Assembly: GCA_963833235.1 (NCBI GenBank)
Contig: CAWHXG010000002.1
Coordinates: 248,001 to 312,000, forward strand
DNA: 64,000 bases
Direction: 5' to 3'
Origin: CAWHXG01 sp963833235
GTDB lineage: Bacteria; Pseudomonadota; Alphaproteobacteria; Rhodobacterales; Rhodobacteraceae
This document shows positions 26,336-37,039 of this stretch, piece by piece. Within the stretch, counting starts at the first letter, position 1. Each line of letters begins with the position of its first letter. A model generated the notes under the pieces. The model was not told where the DNA came from and did no database searches. It saw nothing but the letters and a program-made list of their open reading frames with translations. The translations under genes and the position numbers were made by a program.

Positions 26336-28786
26336 GTGCCGCCCCGCACGCCCCTGCCGATCGACGACGTTCTGCCGGCACTTCTGGCGGCCATGGCCAC
26401 CCACGGGCGCGCCGTGCTGCAAGCGCCGCCGGGGGCCGGCAAGACCACAAGGGTGCCGCTGGCGCTGCTCGAGGCGAACGCCGTGCGCGGCCGCATCGTG
26501 GTGCTGGAGCCGCGGCGCCTCGCCGCCCGTGCCGCCGCCGAACGGATGGCCGCCACCCTGGGCGAGCCGGTCGGCCGCACGGTCGGCTACCGCATCCGCG
26601 GCGAGGCGGCGGTGTCGAGCGGAACTCGGATCGAGGTGGTGACCGAGGGCATCCTGACCCGGCGCCTGCAGGTCGACCCCGACCTGCCCGGCATCGGCGC
26701 GGTGATCTTCGACGAGTTCCACGAACGCTCGCTGCAATCCGATCTGGGGCTGGCCCTCACGTGGGAAGTCCGCGGGGCGCTGCGCCCCGATCTGCAGGTG
26801 CTGGTGATGTCGGCCACGCTCGACGCCGCCCCCGTCGCGGCGCTGCTGGATGACGCGCCGGTCATCACCAGCGAAGGCCGCGCCTGGCCGGTCGAGACCC
26901 GCTGGCTGGACGCACCCCTGCCCCCCCGCGCCCGGATCGCCGAGGCCGCCGCCGATCTGGCGGCCACGGCGCTGGCCGAAACAGAGGGCGGCCTGCTGGT
27001 TTTCCTGCCCGGCGAGGGCGAGATCCGCCGCGCCGCCGCCCGGCTCGCCCCCGTCCTTCCGGCGGATGTGGACATGCATCCCCTCTACGGCGCGATGCCC
27101 CTGCCCGCGCAGCGCGCCGCCATCGCCCCAGGGCCGCCCGGCCGGCGCAAGCTGGTGCTGGCCACCGCCATCGCCGAGACCTCGCTGACCATCGAGGGCG
27201 TGCGCGGCGTGGTCGATGCCGGGCGGGCACGGCGGGCGCGGTTCGATCCCGGATCGGGCATGTCGCGGCTGGTGACCGAGCGTGTCAGCCGCGCCGAGGC
27301 CGACCAGCGCCGTGGCCGCGCCGGCCGCGTAGCCCCCGGCGTCTGCTGGCGGATGTGGACCCGCGGCGAGGAGGGCGCCCTGCCCGCCCATCCCCCCGCC
27401 GAGATCGAGGCGGCCGACCTGACCGGCCTCGCGCTCGACCTCGCGCAATGGGGGGCTGCGGCTGGCGATCTGGCCTTCCTCACGCCGCCCCCCGCCGCCG
27501 CGCTGGCCGAGGCGCAGGCGCTTCTCGCCGCCCTCGGCGCGCTCGATGCCGCCGGCCGGCCGACCTCCCACGGCGCCGTCCTGGCCGCCCTGCCGCTGCA
27601 CCCCCGGCTGGCGCACATGCTCGCCGTCGCGGGGCCGGACGCCGCAGACCTCGCCGCCCTCCTCGCCGATCGCGACCCGATGCGCGGCGCAGGCTGCGAC
27701 CTTGCGCTGCGCCTTGCCGCCCTGCGCGGCGGCGCGCCGGGCGCCTCGTCCGACCGCGGCGCCATCGCCCGCATCCGCGCCGAGGCCAGGCGCCTCCGCC
27801 GCGGCCTGCGCGCGCCCGCGGAGCGGCTCGGCCCCGGCGAGATGACGGCCCTCGCCTATCCCGACAGGATCGGCCTGCGCCGCCCGGGCGACACCCCCCG
27901 CTGGCTGCTCTCGGGCGGCAAGGGCGCGGTCATGGACGACGCGGACCCGCTCGCCAGCGCACGGTTCGTCGTCGCCGCCGATCTCGACGGCGACGCCCGC
28001 GAGGCCCGCATCCGCCTTGCCGCGGATCTGAGCGAAGGCGCCCTGCGCGACCTCTACGGCGACCGGATCGAGGCCGTGACCCTATGCCGCTGGTCCCGCC
28101 GGCATGCCCGCGTCGAGGCGCGTTCGCAAGAGCGCCTCGGCGCGCTGGTCCTCTCCGACCGCCCGTGGAAAGGCGCCCCGGCGGACGCCGTCGCCGGAGC
28201 GCTCGTCGACGGCCTGCGCGATCTCGGCCTCGGCGCGCTCAAGGCCTCCCGCGCCTTCGCGCTGCTGCGCGCCCGCCTCGCGCTGGCCCGCCGGGGCCAT
28301 CCCGATCTGCCGGACCCGTCCGAGGCCGCGCTCCTCGCCACGGCCGGCGACTGGCTCGCCCCCCACCTGACCGGCCTGCGCGACGCCGCCGGGCTGAAAA
28401 CGGTCGATCCCGCCCCGGCCCTCGCCGGCTCCCTCGACTGGATGCAATCGCAGGCGCTCGACCGCCTCGCTCCGCCGCACTGGCACAGCCCGCTCGGCCG
28501 CAAGGTCCCAATCGACTACGGCGGCGAGGCGCCGCAGATCGCCCTCCGCCTGCAGGAGGTCTTCGGTCTGGCAGCGCATCCCTGCATCGGCGGGCAGCCG
28601 CTGCGCCTGACGCTGCTCTCCCCCGCCGGGCGCCCGGTGCAGGTCACCGCCGACCTGCCCGGTTTCTGGGCCGGCTCCTACGCCGACGTGCGCCGCGACA
28701 TGCGCGCGCGCTACCCCCGCCATCCCTGGCCGGAAGACCCGACCCAGGCCCAGCCAACCCTGCGTGCCAAGCCGCGCGGCACCTGA
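26336..28786 (+). CDS. hrpB: ATP-dependent RNA helicase HrpB
   Basis: 816-residue DEAH-type helicase. Walker A QAPPGAGKTTRVPLAL (about residue 30), DEFHERSLQSDLGLAL (DExH box), VMSATLDAAP (motif III), TAIAETSLTIEGV and QRRGRAGRVAPGVCWR (motifs V and VI), and a long C-terminal HrpB domain ending WPEDPTQAQPTLRAKPRG. The cellular RNA target of HrpB is not settled. No ATG is suitable; GTG 26336 lies directly after the DUF3108 stop and places the P-loop at the normal distance. Confidence 0.94.
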   Translation: MPPRTPLPIDDVLPALLAAMATHGRAVLQAPPGAGKTTRVPLALLEANAVRGRIVVLEPRRLAARAAAERMAATLGEPVGRTVGYRIRGEAAVSSGTRIEVVTEGILTRRLQVDPDLPGIGAVIFDEFHERSLQSDLGLALTWEVRGALRPDLQVLVMSATLDAAPVAALLDDAPVITSEGRAWPVETRWLDAPLPPRARIAEAAADLAATALAETEGGLLVFLPGEGEIRRAAARLAPVLPADVDMHPLYGAMPLPAQRAAIAPGPPGRRKLVLATAIAETSLTIEGVRGVVDAGRARRARFDPGSGMSRLVTERVSRAEADQRRGRAGRVAPGVCWRMWTRGEEGALPAHPPAEIEAADLTGLALDLAQWGAAAGDLAFLTPPPAAALAEAQALLAALGALDAAGRPTSHGAVLAALPLHPRLAHMLAVAGPDAADLAALLADRDPMRGAGCDLALRLAALRGGAPGASSDRGAIARIRAEARRLRRGLRAPAERLGPGEMTALAYPDRIGLRRPGDTPRWLLSGGKGAVMDDADPLASARFVVAADLDGDAREARIRLAADLSEGALRDLYGDRIEAVTLCRWSRRHARVEARSQERLGALVLSDRPWKGAPADAVAGALVDGLRDLGLGALKASRAFALLRARLALARRGHPDLPDPSEAALLATAGDWLAPHLTGLRDAAGLKTVDPAPALAGSLDWMQSQALDRLAPPHWHSPLGRKVPIDYGGEAPQIALRLQEVFGLAAHPCIGGQPLRLTLLSPAGRPVQVTADLPGFWAGSYADVRRDMRARYPRHPWPEDPTQAQPTLRAKPRGT

Positions 28787-28900
28787 GCCCGTCGGCCCCA
28801 CGCACGGCCGGGCGAACCAGCCGCCGACCGGCGCAATCCGACCGAGGCGAGCGCCACTTGGTCGTGAGGGTGCGCCACTTCCGCCCCGCCTCTCTTTGCC

Positions 28901-28921
28901 CTTGGAAATATCCCCGGGGGG
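28901..28921 (-). repeat. Dispersed GGGGATATTT element, diverged copy E
   Basis: On the minus strand it reads CCCCCCGGGGATATTTCCAAG; the first half matches the other copies but the second half of the hairpin is lost. It lies between the convergent hrpB and argF. The rest of 28787-29096 is GC-rich and I see no gene in it. Confidence 0.5.
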
Positions 28922-29096
28922 TGAATTGGCGCCCCGGCGCCAAGAGGGGGCCGGCAAGCCCCCTGTCCTGCGCCGGCCCAGGACGCGGCCGGCGGCGACA
29001 AGGGCCCGCCGCGCAGCGGCGCGCGGCCCAACGGGAAGGCCGGCGCGGCAGCGGCCGGCCTGACGGGCGGGAGGGCCCGCCGTCCCGGCGCCGCCG

Positions 29097-30023
29097 TCAG
29101 ACGCCGAGGCACCAGCGCAGGATCGCCTTCTGCGCATGCAGCCGATTCTCCGCCTCGTCGAAGATCACCGAATGCGGCCCGTCCATCACCGCCCCGGTCG
29201 CCTCCTCCTCGCGATGCGCCGGCAGGCAGTGCATGAAAAGAGCGTCCGGCGCCGCCAGCGCCATCAGCGCCCCGTCAACCCGGTAGCCCCGCAGCAGGTT
29301 GTGCCGCCGCTCGCGCGCCGATTGCGCGTCGTGCATGCTCACCCAGGTATCGGTCACCACCAGATCCGCCCCGGCCACCGCCGCCGCGGGGTCGCGCTCG
29401 ATCCGCACGGTCGCACCTTGCGCCCGAGCGAAGGCCACCGCCGCCGGATCCGGGTCCAGCACCTCCGGGCCGGTGAAGGTCAGATCGAAGCCGAACTGCC
29501 CCGCGGCATGCAGGAACGAGGCGCAGACGTTGTTGCCGTCTCCGACCCAGACCACCCGCGCGCCCGCGATCGGCCCGCGATGCTCCTCATAGGTCATCAC
29601 GTCGGCCATGATCTGGCAGGGATGCGAGGCGTTGGTCAGCCCGTTGATCACCGGCACCGTCGCATTCCCGGCCAGCTCCTGCAGGGTGGCGTCCTCGAAG
29701 GTGCGGATCATGATCGCGTCCACGTAGCGGCTGAGCACGCGGGCGGTGTCGGCGATGGTCTCGCCATGGCCTAGCTGCATGTCGGCGCCAGAGAGCACCA
29801 GCGTCTGGCCGCCCATCTGCCGGATGCCCACGTCGAAGCTCACCCGCGTGCGGGTCGAGGGCTTCTCGAAGATCAGCGCCACCATCCGCCCCGCCAGCGC
29901 CGCGTCGTCGTCGGCCGTGCCCTTGGGGCGTCCGGCACGGGCAGCCTTGATCGCCCGGGCCCGGTCGATCATCCCCCGGAGGCTGGCGGGGTCGGTGGCG
30001 TGGATGTCGAGGAAATGCGGCAT
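29097..30023 (-). CDS. argF: Ornithine carbamoyltransferase
   Basis: 308 residues. Carbamoyl phosphate site FEKPSTRTRVSF (about 53-64), NGLTNASHPCQIMADVMT with the HPCQ motif, DTWVSM for ornithine and HCLPAHREEEATG at the C-terminal domain. Makes citrulline from ornithine and carbamoyl phosphate in arginine synthesis; carB, which supplies carbamoyl phosphate, is at 50.5 kb. It follows argD on the same strand after 101 bp that contain a dispersed element. Confidence 0.97.
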   Translation of the reverse strand: MPHFLDIHATDPASLRGMIDRARAIKAARAGRPKGTADDDAALAGRMVALIFEKPSTRTRVSFDVGIRQMGGQTLVLSGADMQLGHGETIADTARVLSRYVDAIMIRTFEDATLQELAGNATVPVINGLTNASHPCQIMADVMTYEEHRGPIAGARVVWVGDGNNVCASFLHAAGQFGFDLTFTGPEVLDPDPAAVAFARAQGATVRIERDPAAAVAGADLVVTDTWVSMHDAQSARERRHNLLRGYRVDGALMALAAPDALFMHCLPAHREEEATGAVMDGPHSVIFDEAENRLHAQKAILRWCLGV

Positions 30024-30073
30024 GGGGCAGACCCGGATTTGAGGGCGGGACCGGGGGCTGTCTGCCCCCGGAC

Positions 30074-30104
30074 CCCCGAGGATATTTGGGGAACATCGAA
30101 GGGG
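30074..30104 (+). repeat. Dispersed intergenic GGGGATATTT element, copy D
   Basis: CCCCGAGGATATTTGGGGAACATCGAAGGGG without the full 5' CCTCCGGCG half, in the argD-argF gap. One hairpin base pair is changed (AACATC). It is preceded by an inverted C-run/G-run pair (CCGGGGGC...GCCCCCGG), possibly a stem loop able to modulate argD to argF read-through. Confidence 0.6.
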
Positions 30105-30124
30105 CTTCGAGCCCGGCGGGCGGC

Positions 30125-31328
30125 TCAGACGCCCAAGGGGGCGGGCGTCGCCCGGGCGCGCAGGGTGGCCGCAGCCGCGTCCAGCTTCGCGGCGGCCTCT
30201 GCCAGTTCGGCCTCCGGAATGTCGAGCGCCGGCAGCAGGCGCAGCACGTCCTCGGCGGCCGGCACGGCCAGCAGGCCCGCCTCACGGCAGGCGGCGGCGA
30301 CGCCGGCCACCGGCACGTGGCAGCGCAGGCCCAGCATCAGGCCGCTGCCGCGCAGCTCGGCGAAGATGTCCGGATTGGTGTCGACCACTCCCTGCAGCGC
30401 CTGGGCGAAGCCGGCGGCGCGGCGGCGCACGCCCTCGAGGAAGGTTGGATCGTCCACCAGCTCCATCACCGCCAGCCCGACCGCGCAGGCCAGCGGATTG
30501 CCGCCGTAGGTCGACCCGTGGGTGCCGGCCGTCATGCCGCGCGCCGCGGCTTCCGTCGCCAGGACCGCGCCGAGGGGGAAGCCGCCGCCGATGCCCTTGG
30601 CGACCATCATGATATCGGGCGCCACCCCGGCCCATTCGTGCGCGAAGAGCCGGCCGGTGCGGCCCATCCCGCATTGCACCTCGTCGAGGATCATCAGCGC
30701 GCCCGAACTCGTCGCAGGCGGCGCGCAGGCCGCGCAGGCAGGCCTCGGGCATCGCTCTGATCCCGCCCTCGCCCTGTACCGGCTCCACCAGAACGGCCGC
30801 CACGTCCGGCGCCGCCATCTCGGCTTCCAGCAGCGCATGATCGCCCCATGGCAGGATCGTAAAGCCCGGCAGCAGCGGCCCGAAGCCGCGGGTCATCTTA
30901 TCGCTGCCCGCAGCCGCGATGGCCGCCGAAGACCGCCCGTGGAACGCCCCCTCGAAGGTCAGGATCCGGGTCCGCTCCGGCTGACCGGCCTCGAACCAGT
31001 GCTTGCGGGCCATCTTGACGGCTAGTTCGCAGGCTTCCGTGCCGGAATTGGTGAGAAACACCGTGTCGGCGAAGGTCGCCGCGACCAGCCGCGCCGCCAG
31101 CGCCTCCTGCTCGGGGATGCGGTAGAGGTTGGAGACGTGCCAGAGCCGCCCGGCCTGTTCGGTCAGCGCCGAGACGAGGGCGGGATGCGCATGCCCCAGC
31201 ACGTTCACCGCGATGCCGGCGCCCATGTCGAGATAGTCGCGACCGTCCTCGTCCCAGATGCGGCTGCCTTCGCCGCGCACGAAGGCGACGGGAGCGCGAC
31301 TGTAGGTCGGCAGGATGCTGGAAATCAT
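30125..31328 (-). pseudogene. argD: Acetylornithine aminotransferase, interrupted by one-base frameshift
   Basis: Class III PLP aminotransferase of arginine synthesis. The first frame carries DYLDMGAGIAVNVLGHAHP, LTNSGTEACELAVKMAR, ILTFEGAFHGRS and PVQGEGGIRAMP. The second carries ALMILDEVQCGMGRTG, MMVAKGIGGGFPLGAVLA (PLP lysine) and THGSTYGGNPLA. The break lies at about 30700-30702, where one extra base separates DEFG from ALMILDEV. Without it the product is about 400 residues, the normal length. Because argF follows and all motifs are intact, I think this is an assembly error. Start MISSILPTYSRAPVAFV at 31328. Confidence 0.92.
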
Positions 31329-31587
31329 CGGCGCGGTTCCGGCTGGAAAGCCGCCTGCGTGGCGCAGGGGCGCGGCGGTGTCAAGCGGCGGGGCGCCCGT
31401 GCGCGGGGCGTCACGGCGGCAGGGTCGGAGCATCCCCCGCGATGGCGGCGGGCGCAATCGTGGGGGATGGTGACGGGACCGGCCCCGCACTTGGCTGTTG
31501 CCGAGGGCCGGCGCGGCGGCGGTGGCTGCGGGGTCGGGCCACGCTGCGGCCATGGCGAGACCCGCTCGCGGCGGGATCGCGGCGGGG

Positions 31588-32391
31588 TCAGGCCTTCATG
31601 CGGTAGCCGCGGCGGAACCACACCCAGCAGAGCAGGCAAACGGCCAGGGTCGCCGCCCCGCAGACGACGAGGCCACGCAGGGGCGAGCTGTCCGACACGC
31701 CAAGCACGCCGTAGCGCACGCCGTCGATGAGGTAGAAGATCGGGTTCCAGTGCGTCAGCGTCCGCATCACCGGCGGCAGCGCCTCGATGGAATAGAACGT
31801 CCCCGACAGGAAGCTGAGCGGCGTGATGATGAAGTTGGTGATCGCCGCCATCTGGTCGAACTTGTTGGCGAAGACCGCCGCCACGATCCCCAGCGCACCG
31901 AGGAAGGCCGAGCCCAGCACAACGAAGACCAGCGTCCAGAGCGGATGCGCCACCTCCATCCCCAGCGCAAGGATCATCACCGCCAGCACCGCGACTGCCA
32001 CGAAAAGCCCCCGCCCGATGCCGCCAGCCAGATAGCCCAGCAGCATCTCCAGCGGCGACAACGGCGGCATCAGCGTATCCACGATATTGCCCTGCACCTT
32101 GGCGATCACGATGGAGGAAGAGGTATTCGCGAAGGCGTTCTGGATCACCGTCATCATCAGGATGCCCGGCGCCAGGAACTCCACGAAGGGCACGCCCATC
32201 ACGTCGCCCCGCGCCGGCCCGATGGCGAGGCTGAAGATCGCCAGGAACAGCCCCGCGGTGATCAGGGGCGCGGCCAGCGTCTGGGTCCACACGGCCATGA
32301 ACCGGCGCACCTCGCGCTCGGCCAGGGTCCACATGCCGAGCCAGTTGACCGCTCCGAAGCGGCGGATGCCCATCGTCTGGATGTCGGCCAA
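31588..32391 (-). CDS. ABC-2 type transporter permease
   Basis: About 267 residues with six hydrophobic helices (for example PLITAGLFLAIFSLAIG, GILMMTVIQNAFANTSSSIV, VFVVLGSAFLGALGIVAAVF) and FIITPLSFLSGTFYSIEALP, the ABC-2 permease signature near the C-terminus. Probably exports a lipid, polysaccharide or drug-like substrate; no ATPase gene is adjacent in this window. TTG 32391 has AGGAG just upstream and is preferred over ATG 32373, which lacks a site. Divergent from gcrA. Confidence 0.85.
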   Translation of the reverse strand: MADIQTMGIRRFGAVNWLGMWTLAEREVRRFMAVWTQTLAAPLITAGLFLAIFSLAIGPARGDVMGVPFVEFLAPGILMMTVIQNAFANTSSSIVIAKVQGNIVDTLMPPLSPLEMLLGYLAGGIGRGLFVAVAVLAVMILALGMEVAHPLWTLVFVVLGSAFLGALGIVAAVFANKFDQMAAITNFIITPLSFLSGTFYSIEALPPVMRTLTHWNPIFYLIDGVRYGVLGVSDSSPLRGLVVCGAATLAVCLLCWVWFRRGYRMKA

Positions 32392-32565
32392 GGGGGCTCT
32401 CCTGCTTTCGATCTGCGGGGGTGGCGTTCGCGCGCCTTGTATCCCCATCCGCGGTGATTAGAATAGGGCGCAAGCCGAATTCCGACAGATCGGGCGATGG
32501 GCGGCCACCGGGGGAACCTTCCCGAGGCCCGCCCCGCCCGGCCCCATTCCATCCGAAGGTGATGC

Positions 32566-33120
<555 letters not shown>

Positions 33121-33160
33121 GCCCGAGGCGGGCCACCCCGCCGCAGCAGGAGACGTCGCC

Positions 33161-33937
33161 ATGGCCGGCACGGCATTGATCACGGGCGCCTCCTCCGGCA
33201 TCGGGCGGGAGCTGGCGCGGGTCCATGCCGAAGCCGGGGGGGGGCTGATCCTGACGGCCCGCAACGAGGCCGCGCTGCAGACCCTCGCGGTCGAACTGAA
33301 GGCCACGCATGGTGTCGTCGTGCATGTCTTCGCCCGCGACCTCGGCGACCCCGGCGCGGCCGAGGCGCTTTTCGAGGCCGTGACGGCCGCCGGCCTGCAG
33401 GTGGATATCCTGATCAACAACGCCGGCTTCGGCGGCCGCGGCGCCCATGCCGACCGGCCGCTCGACGAAGAGCTGGCGATGATCGACCTGAACGTCCGCG
33501 CGCTCGTGGCGCTCACCCATTTCGTAGCCCGCGACATGGCCGCGCGCGGGGCCGGGCGCATCCTCAACGTCGGCTCCACCGCGGGGTTCATGCCGGGGCC
33601 GAACCAGGCGGTCTACTTCGCCACCAAGGCCTTCGTGAACTCCTTCAGCCAGGCGCTCGACCAGGAGCTGCGCGGCCGCGGTGTGACCTCCACCCTGCTG
33701 GCGCCCGGCTACGTGGAGACCGGCTTTGCCGCGCGCGCCGGGCTGAAGGGCACCAAGCTCGTGGCGCGCAAGGGGGCCACCGCCGAAAGCGTGGCGCGGC
33801 ACGGCTATGCGGCGATGCTGCGCGGCGATCTGGTGACGGTGAACGAGGCCGGGCTGGGGCTGGCGGTCAACTGGCTGGTGCCGCTTCTGCCGCGTCGGTT
33901 CCTGATGGGCCAGATCGCGAAGATACAGGGCAAGTAG
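33161..33937 (+). CDS. Short-chain dehydrogenase/reductase
   Basis: 258 residues. TGASSGIGREL (residues 7-17) binds NAD(P), NNAGFGGRG near 86, catalytic Ser in VGSTAGF and Y-x-x-x-K in YFATKAFVNSF. The C-terminus has a hydrophobic segment (LGLAVNWLVPLLPRRFLMG). Substrate unknown; similar to the YqjQ/DltE-like classical SDRs. ATG follows GCAGGAGACGTCGCC. Starts 40 bp after gcrA. Confidence 0.88.
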   Translation: MAGTALITGASSGIGRELARVHAEAGGGLILTARNEAALQTLAVELKATHGVVVHVFARDLGDPGAAEALFEAVTAAGLQVDILINNAGFGGRGAHADRPLDEELAMIDLNVRALVALTHFVARDMAARGAGRILNVGSTAGFMPGPNQAVYFATKAFVNSFSQALDQELRGRGVTSTLLAPGYVETGFAARAGLKGTKLVARKGATAESVARHGYAAMLRGDLVTVNEAGLGLAVNWLVPLLPRRFLMGQIAKIQGK

Positions 33938-34043
33938 GCGCGGGGCTGGCCAGGGGCGAGGCCCGCCGCCCGAGCGAAGCGGCCCGGCCATCCCGGCGGC
34001 CGGACCCGCCGCGCCAAGGCGGTCATCGCCCGGCCCGACCGAA

Positions 34044-34076
34044 GGATCTCCCCCGCCGCCGGCGAGGGGGAGATCC
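34044..34076. terminator. Strong hairpin between convergent SDR and EamA genes
   Basis: GGATCTCCCCC at 34044-34054 pairs perfectly with GGGGGAGATCC at 34066-34076 around an 11-base loop. No T run follows on either strand, so it may be a bidirectional Rho-assisted terminator or an mRNA 3'-end stabiliser. It is followed by CCCCGGATCAAGTCC, reminiscent of the palindromic intergenic repeats of many Alphaproteobacteria. Confidence 0.5.
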
Positions 34077-34163
34077 CCGGATCAAGTCCTGGTATGCCCG
34101 GCAGGGCGCGTCGGGCGCGGCCGGGTTTGGCGGCGGCGGGAACCAGCGGCGCACGGCCCCCAG

Positions 34164-35075
34164 TCAGCCTGCCGCACCCCGCCGCCGCCAGAGCCGCCCG
34201 TCGATCGCCGAGAGCCCGGCGGCGATCAGGGCCATCCCCGCCACCTGCGCCCCGCTCAGATGCTCGCCCAGGAACGCGATGCCGAGGAACACCGCCGAGA
34301 TCGGCACAAGGAACGTCACTAGCAGCAGGTTGGTCGCCCCGGCGCTCGCCAGAAGCCGGAAGTAGATCACGTAGGCCAACGCGGTCGAGATCGTCGCCAG
34401 CCCCAGGATCGCGGCCCCCGTCCGCCACGGCGCGGGCCCAAGCCCGAAGCCCGCCGGCCCGTCGATCAGCAGCGCCGCCGGCCCCATCAGCAGCGCCGCC
34501 GCCGTCAACTGGCCCGCCGCCGCCACCATCGGGTCGAGCCCCATCCGGCGGAACCGCCGCCCGTAGACGCCGGCGCCGGCATAGAAGACAGTCGCCAGCA
34601 GCATCGCGAGCTGCGCGAGCAGGGCGGAACTTTCCCCGGCCAGCGCCCGCGGCCCCACCATCGTCGCGACCCCCGCGATCCCCACGACCACGCCGGCCAG
34701 CCGCGCCCGGGTGATCGGCTCGTCGGGCAGGAACGCGCCGGCCACGAGAACCCCGAAGAGCGGCGTCGCCGCATTGAGGATCGCGGCGGCGCCCGAGAAA
34801 AGCTGCGTCTGCGCCCACACGATCAGGGTGAACGGCACCGCGCAGTTGAGGAATCCCATGGTCGCCAGCGCCCGCAGTCGCGCCGCGTCGCGTGGCAGCG
34901 GTCGGCCCGTGGCCACGACCACGGCGCCGAGGCAGAGCGCGGCAAGCGCCACCCGCCACGCGACGAGGCCAAGCGGGGTCGGTCCGTCGAGCGCGATCGC
35001 GATGAAGAAGAACGAGCCGCCCCAGAAGACCGAGAGCAGGCCAAGAAGCGCCCAGTCGCGTGCGTTCATCACCAT
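34164..35075 (-). CDS. EamA/DMT family transporter
   Basis: About 303 residues with ten hydrophobic segments in two EamA repeats. First repeat begins WALLGLLSVFWGGSFFFIAI; second contains GAAILGLATISTALAYVIYF and LLVTFLVPISAVFLG. Drug/metabolite exporter of unknown substrate. Two candidate ATGs (35075 and 35069) are six bases apart; AAGGCGG precedes the first. Confidence 0.88.
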   Translation of the reverse strand: MVMNARDWALLGLLSVFWGGSFFFIAIALDGPTPLGLVAWRVALAALCLGAVVVATGRPLPRDAARLRALATMGFLNCAVPFTLIVWAQTQLFSGAAAILNAATPLFGVLVAGAFLPDEPITRARLAGVVVGIAGVATMVGPRALAGESSALLAQLAMLLATVFYAGAGVYGRRFRRMGLDPMVAAAGQLTAAALLMGPAALLIDGPAGFGLGPAPWRTGAAILGLATISTALAYVIYFRLLASAGATNLLLVTFLVPISAVFLGIAFLGEHLSGAQVAGMALIAAGLSAIDGRLWRRRGAAG

Positions 35076-35314
35076 GCCGGGCCGCCTTGTCCGCAAGGCC
35101 CGCAACGCTGCGCCCGGGCTACGACCAGCTACACCGCGGAGCTCCGGGCGGCAGCCCGAAAGTTGCGGAATGCAGGCGCCTTTCCCACGGGACGGGGGGG
35201 GCCGAGGCCTGACCGAGGCCCAGCTGCAAGCCAGGTCGGGCCTGTTGCGCCGACGGCCCCCCGGACCGAGGGCACGGGGGGGCTGACAGGGGGCCAGAGG
35301 GGGGCCGGCCGGGG

Positions 35315-35329
35315 TCTGACTAGGTCAGA
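35315..35329. promoter_or_regulatory. Short inverted repeat upstream of rimO
   Basis: TCTGAC-TAG-GTCAGA is a perfect 6-bp inverted repeat with 3-base spacer in the 540-bp gap between the divergent EamA and rimO genes. Could be an operator; no matching repressor gene is adjacent. The remainder of 35076-35617 is GC-rich and shows nothing else that I recognise. Confidence 0.25.
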
Positions 35330-35617
35330 CGGGAGCAAGATGGCGACCGGCCACGGGCCAGATTGGGGCCCCCACGGAGGGCCACATCGAAGCCGGGCGA
35401 AGCGCCGCGTCAGGGTCGGGCGTTCGACCCCGCCCCGGGGCGCCTGCCCGAAAGCCGGGCCCCGCCATCGCGGGCGAGCCGTGCCCCGGCATCCGTCATC
35501 GCCCCGACAGCGAAAGCCGCGCCGATCCGGGCCGCCGGGAGGGCGCGCGGCGGACCCCCTTTCCGCGACGCCCGGTTTCGCTTCCCCGCGCCGGCGCTTT
35601 CGCATAGCACCGCGCCC

Positions 35618-36997
35618 ATGACAGCCAATCCCCCCGATCTGCGGCCCGACCTCGCCCCGGCGGCCCGCCTGCCGCAGGCCGCCCGCCGCGCCGGCCAGCC
35701 GCGCATCGGCATGGTCAGCCTCGGCTGCCCCAAGGCGCTGGTCGACAGCGAGCGCATCCTCACCCGGCTGCGCGCCGAGGGCTACGCGATCAGCCCCGAC
35801 TACGCCGGCGCCGACGCGGTGATCGTCAACACCTGTGGGTTCCTCGACAGCGCAAAGGCCGAGAGCCTCGACGCCATCGGCGAGGCGCTGGCCGCGAACG
35901 GGCGCGTGATCGTCACCGGCTGCCTCGGCGCCGAGGCCGACTACGTCACCGGCGCCCACCCGACCGTGCTGGCGGTGACCGGGCCGCACCAGTACGAGGC
36001 GGTGCTCGATGCCGTCCACTCCGCCGTGCCGCCCGACCCCGACCCGTTCGTGGATCTGCTGCCGGCCAGCGGCGTCAGCCTCACGCCGCGGCACTACAGC
36101 TACCTGAAGATCTCCGAGGGCTGCAACCACAAGTGCCGGTTCTGCATCATCCCCGACATGCGCGGCCGGCTGGCCTCGCGCCCCGCCCACGCGGTGCTGC
36201 GCGAGGCCGAGCGGCTGGTGCAGGCCGGGGTGCGCGAGCTGCTGGTCATCAGCCAGGACACCTCCGCCTACGGGCTCGACCTGCGCCATGCCGTGGCGAA
36301 CGGCCACCGCGCCCACATCACCGATCTGGCGCGCGACCTCGGCACGCTCGGCGCCTGGGTGCGGCTGCACTACGTCTATCCCTACCCGCACGTGCGCGAT
36401 CTGATCCCGCTGATGGCAGACCCCGCGAGCGGCGTGCTGCCCTATCTCGACATCCCGTTCCAGCACGCCCATCCCGACGTCCTGCGCCGCATGGCCCGGC
36501 CAGCCGCGGGCGCGCGGACGCTGGACGAGATCGCCGCCTGGCGCGCCATCTGCCCCGAGCTGACGCTCCGCAGCACCTTCATCGTCGGCTATCCCGGCGA
36601 GACGGAGGCCGAGTTCCAGACCCTGCTCGACTGGCTCGACGCCGCGCAGCTCGACCGGGTGGGGTGCTTCCAGTACGAGAACGTCGCCGGCGCCCGGGCC
36701 AACGCCCTGCCGGACCACGTGGACCCGGAGGTGAAGCAGGAGCGGTGGGATCGGTTCATGGAGACGGCCCAGGCGATCAGCGCGGCGAAGCTGGCGGCAC
36801 GGGTCGGGCGCACCGAAGAGGTGATCGTCGACCTGGTCGAACCGGATGCCGCCACCTGCCGCACCCGCGCCGACGCCCCCGAGATCGACGGCAACCTCTT
36901 CATCGACGACGGCTTCGAGGCCCTACGCCCCGGCGATATCGTGACCGTACGGGTGGACGAGGCCGGGGAGTACGACCTTTGGGGCGCGCTGGTCTGA
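35618..36997 (+). CDS. rimO: Ribosomal protein uS12 methylthiotransferase RimO
   Basis: 459 residues. N-terminal UPF0004 domain with IGMVSLGCPKALVDSE and NTCGFLDSAKAESLD; radical-SAM CxxxCxxC in GCNHKCRFCIIPDMRG at about residues 168-183; C-terminal TRAM domain (EVIVDLVEPD...). Methylthiolates an aspartate of ribosomal protein S12. ATG 35618 sits about 30 residues before the first domain; no strong ribosome site is visible. The downstream gap holds dispersed element C. Confidence 0.96.
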   Translation: MTANPPDLRPDLAPAARLPQAARRAGQPRIGMVSLGCPKALVDSERILTRLRAEGYAISPDYAGADAVIVNTCGFLDSAKAESLDAIGEALAANGRVIVTGCLGAEADYVTGAHPTVLAVTGPHQYEAVLDAVHSAVPPDPDPFVDLLPASGVSLTPRHYSYLKISEGCNHKCRFCIIPDMRGRLASRPAHAVLREAERLVQAGVRELLVISQDTSAYGLDLRHAVANGHRAHITDLARDLGTLGAWVRLHYVYPYPHVRDLIPLMADPASGVLPYLDIPFQHAHPDVLRRMARPAAGARTLDEIAAWRAICPELTLRSTFIVGYPGETEAEFQTLLDWLDAAQLDRVGCFQYENVAGARANALPDHVDPEVKQERWDRFMETAQAISAAKLAARVGRTEEVIVDLVEPDAATCRTRADAPEIDGNLFIDDGFEALRPGDIVTVRVDEAGEYDLWGALV

Positions 36998-37039
36998 GGC
37001 ACCATGTCTGAGAAGCCAGGGCCGGCGGTATGGGCGGAT

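Noticed and set aside
28787..29096. 3'-end copies after hrpB or argF
   Set aside because: A faint P-T-x-x-Q-P resemblance to the HrpB tail exists but is too short to separate from chance.
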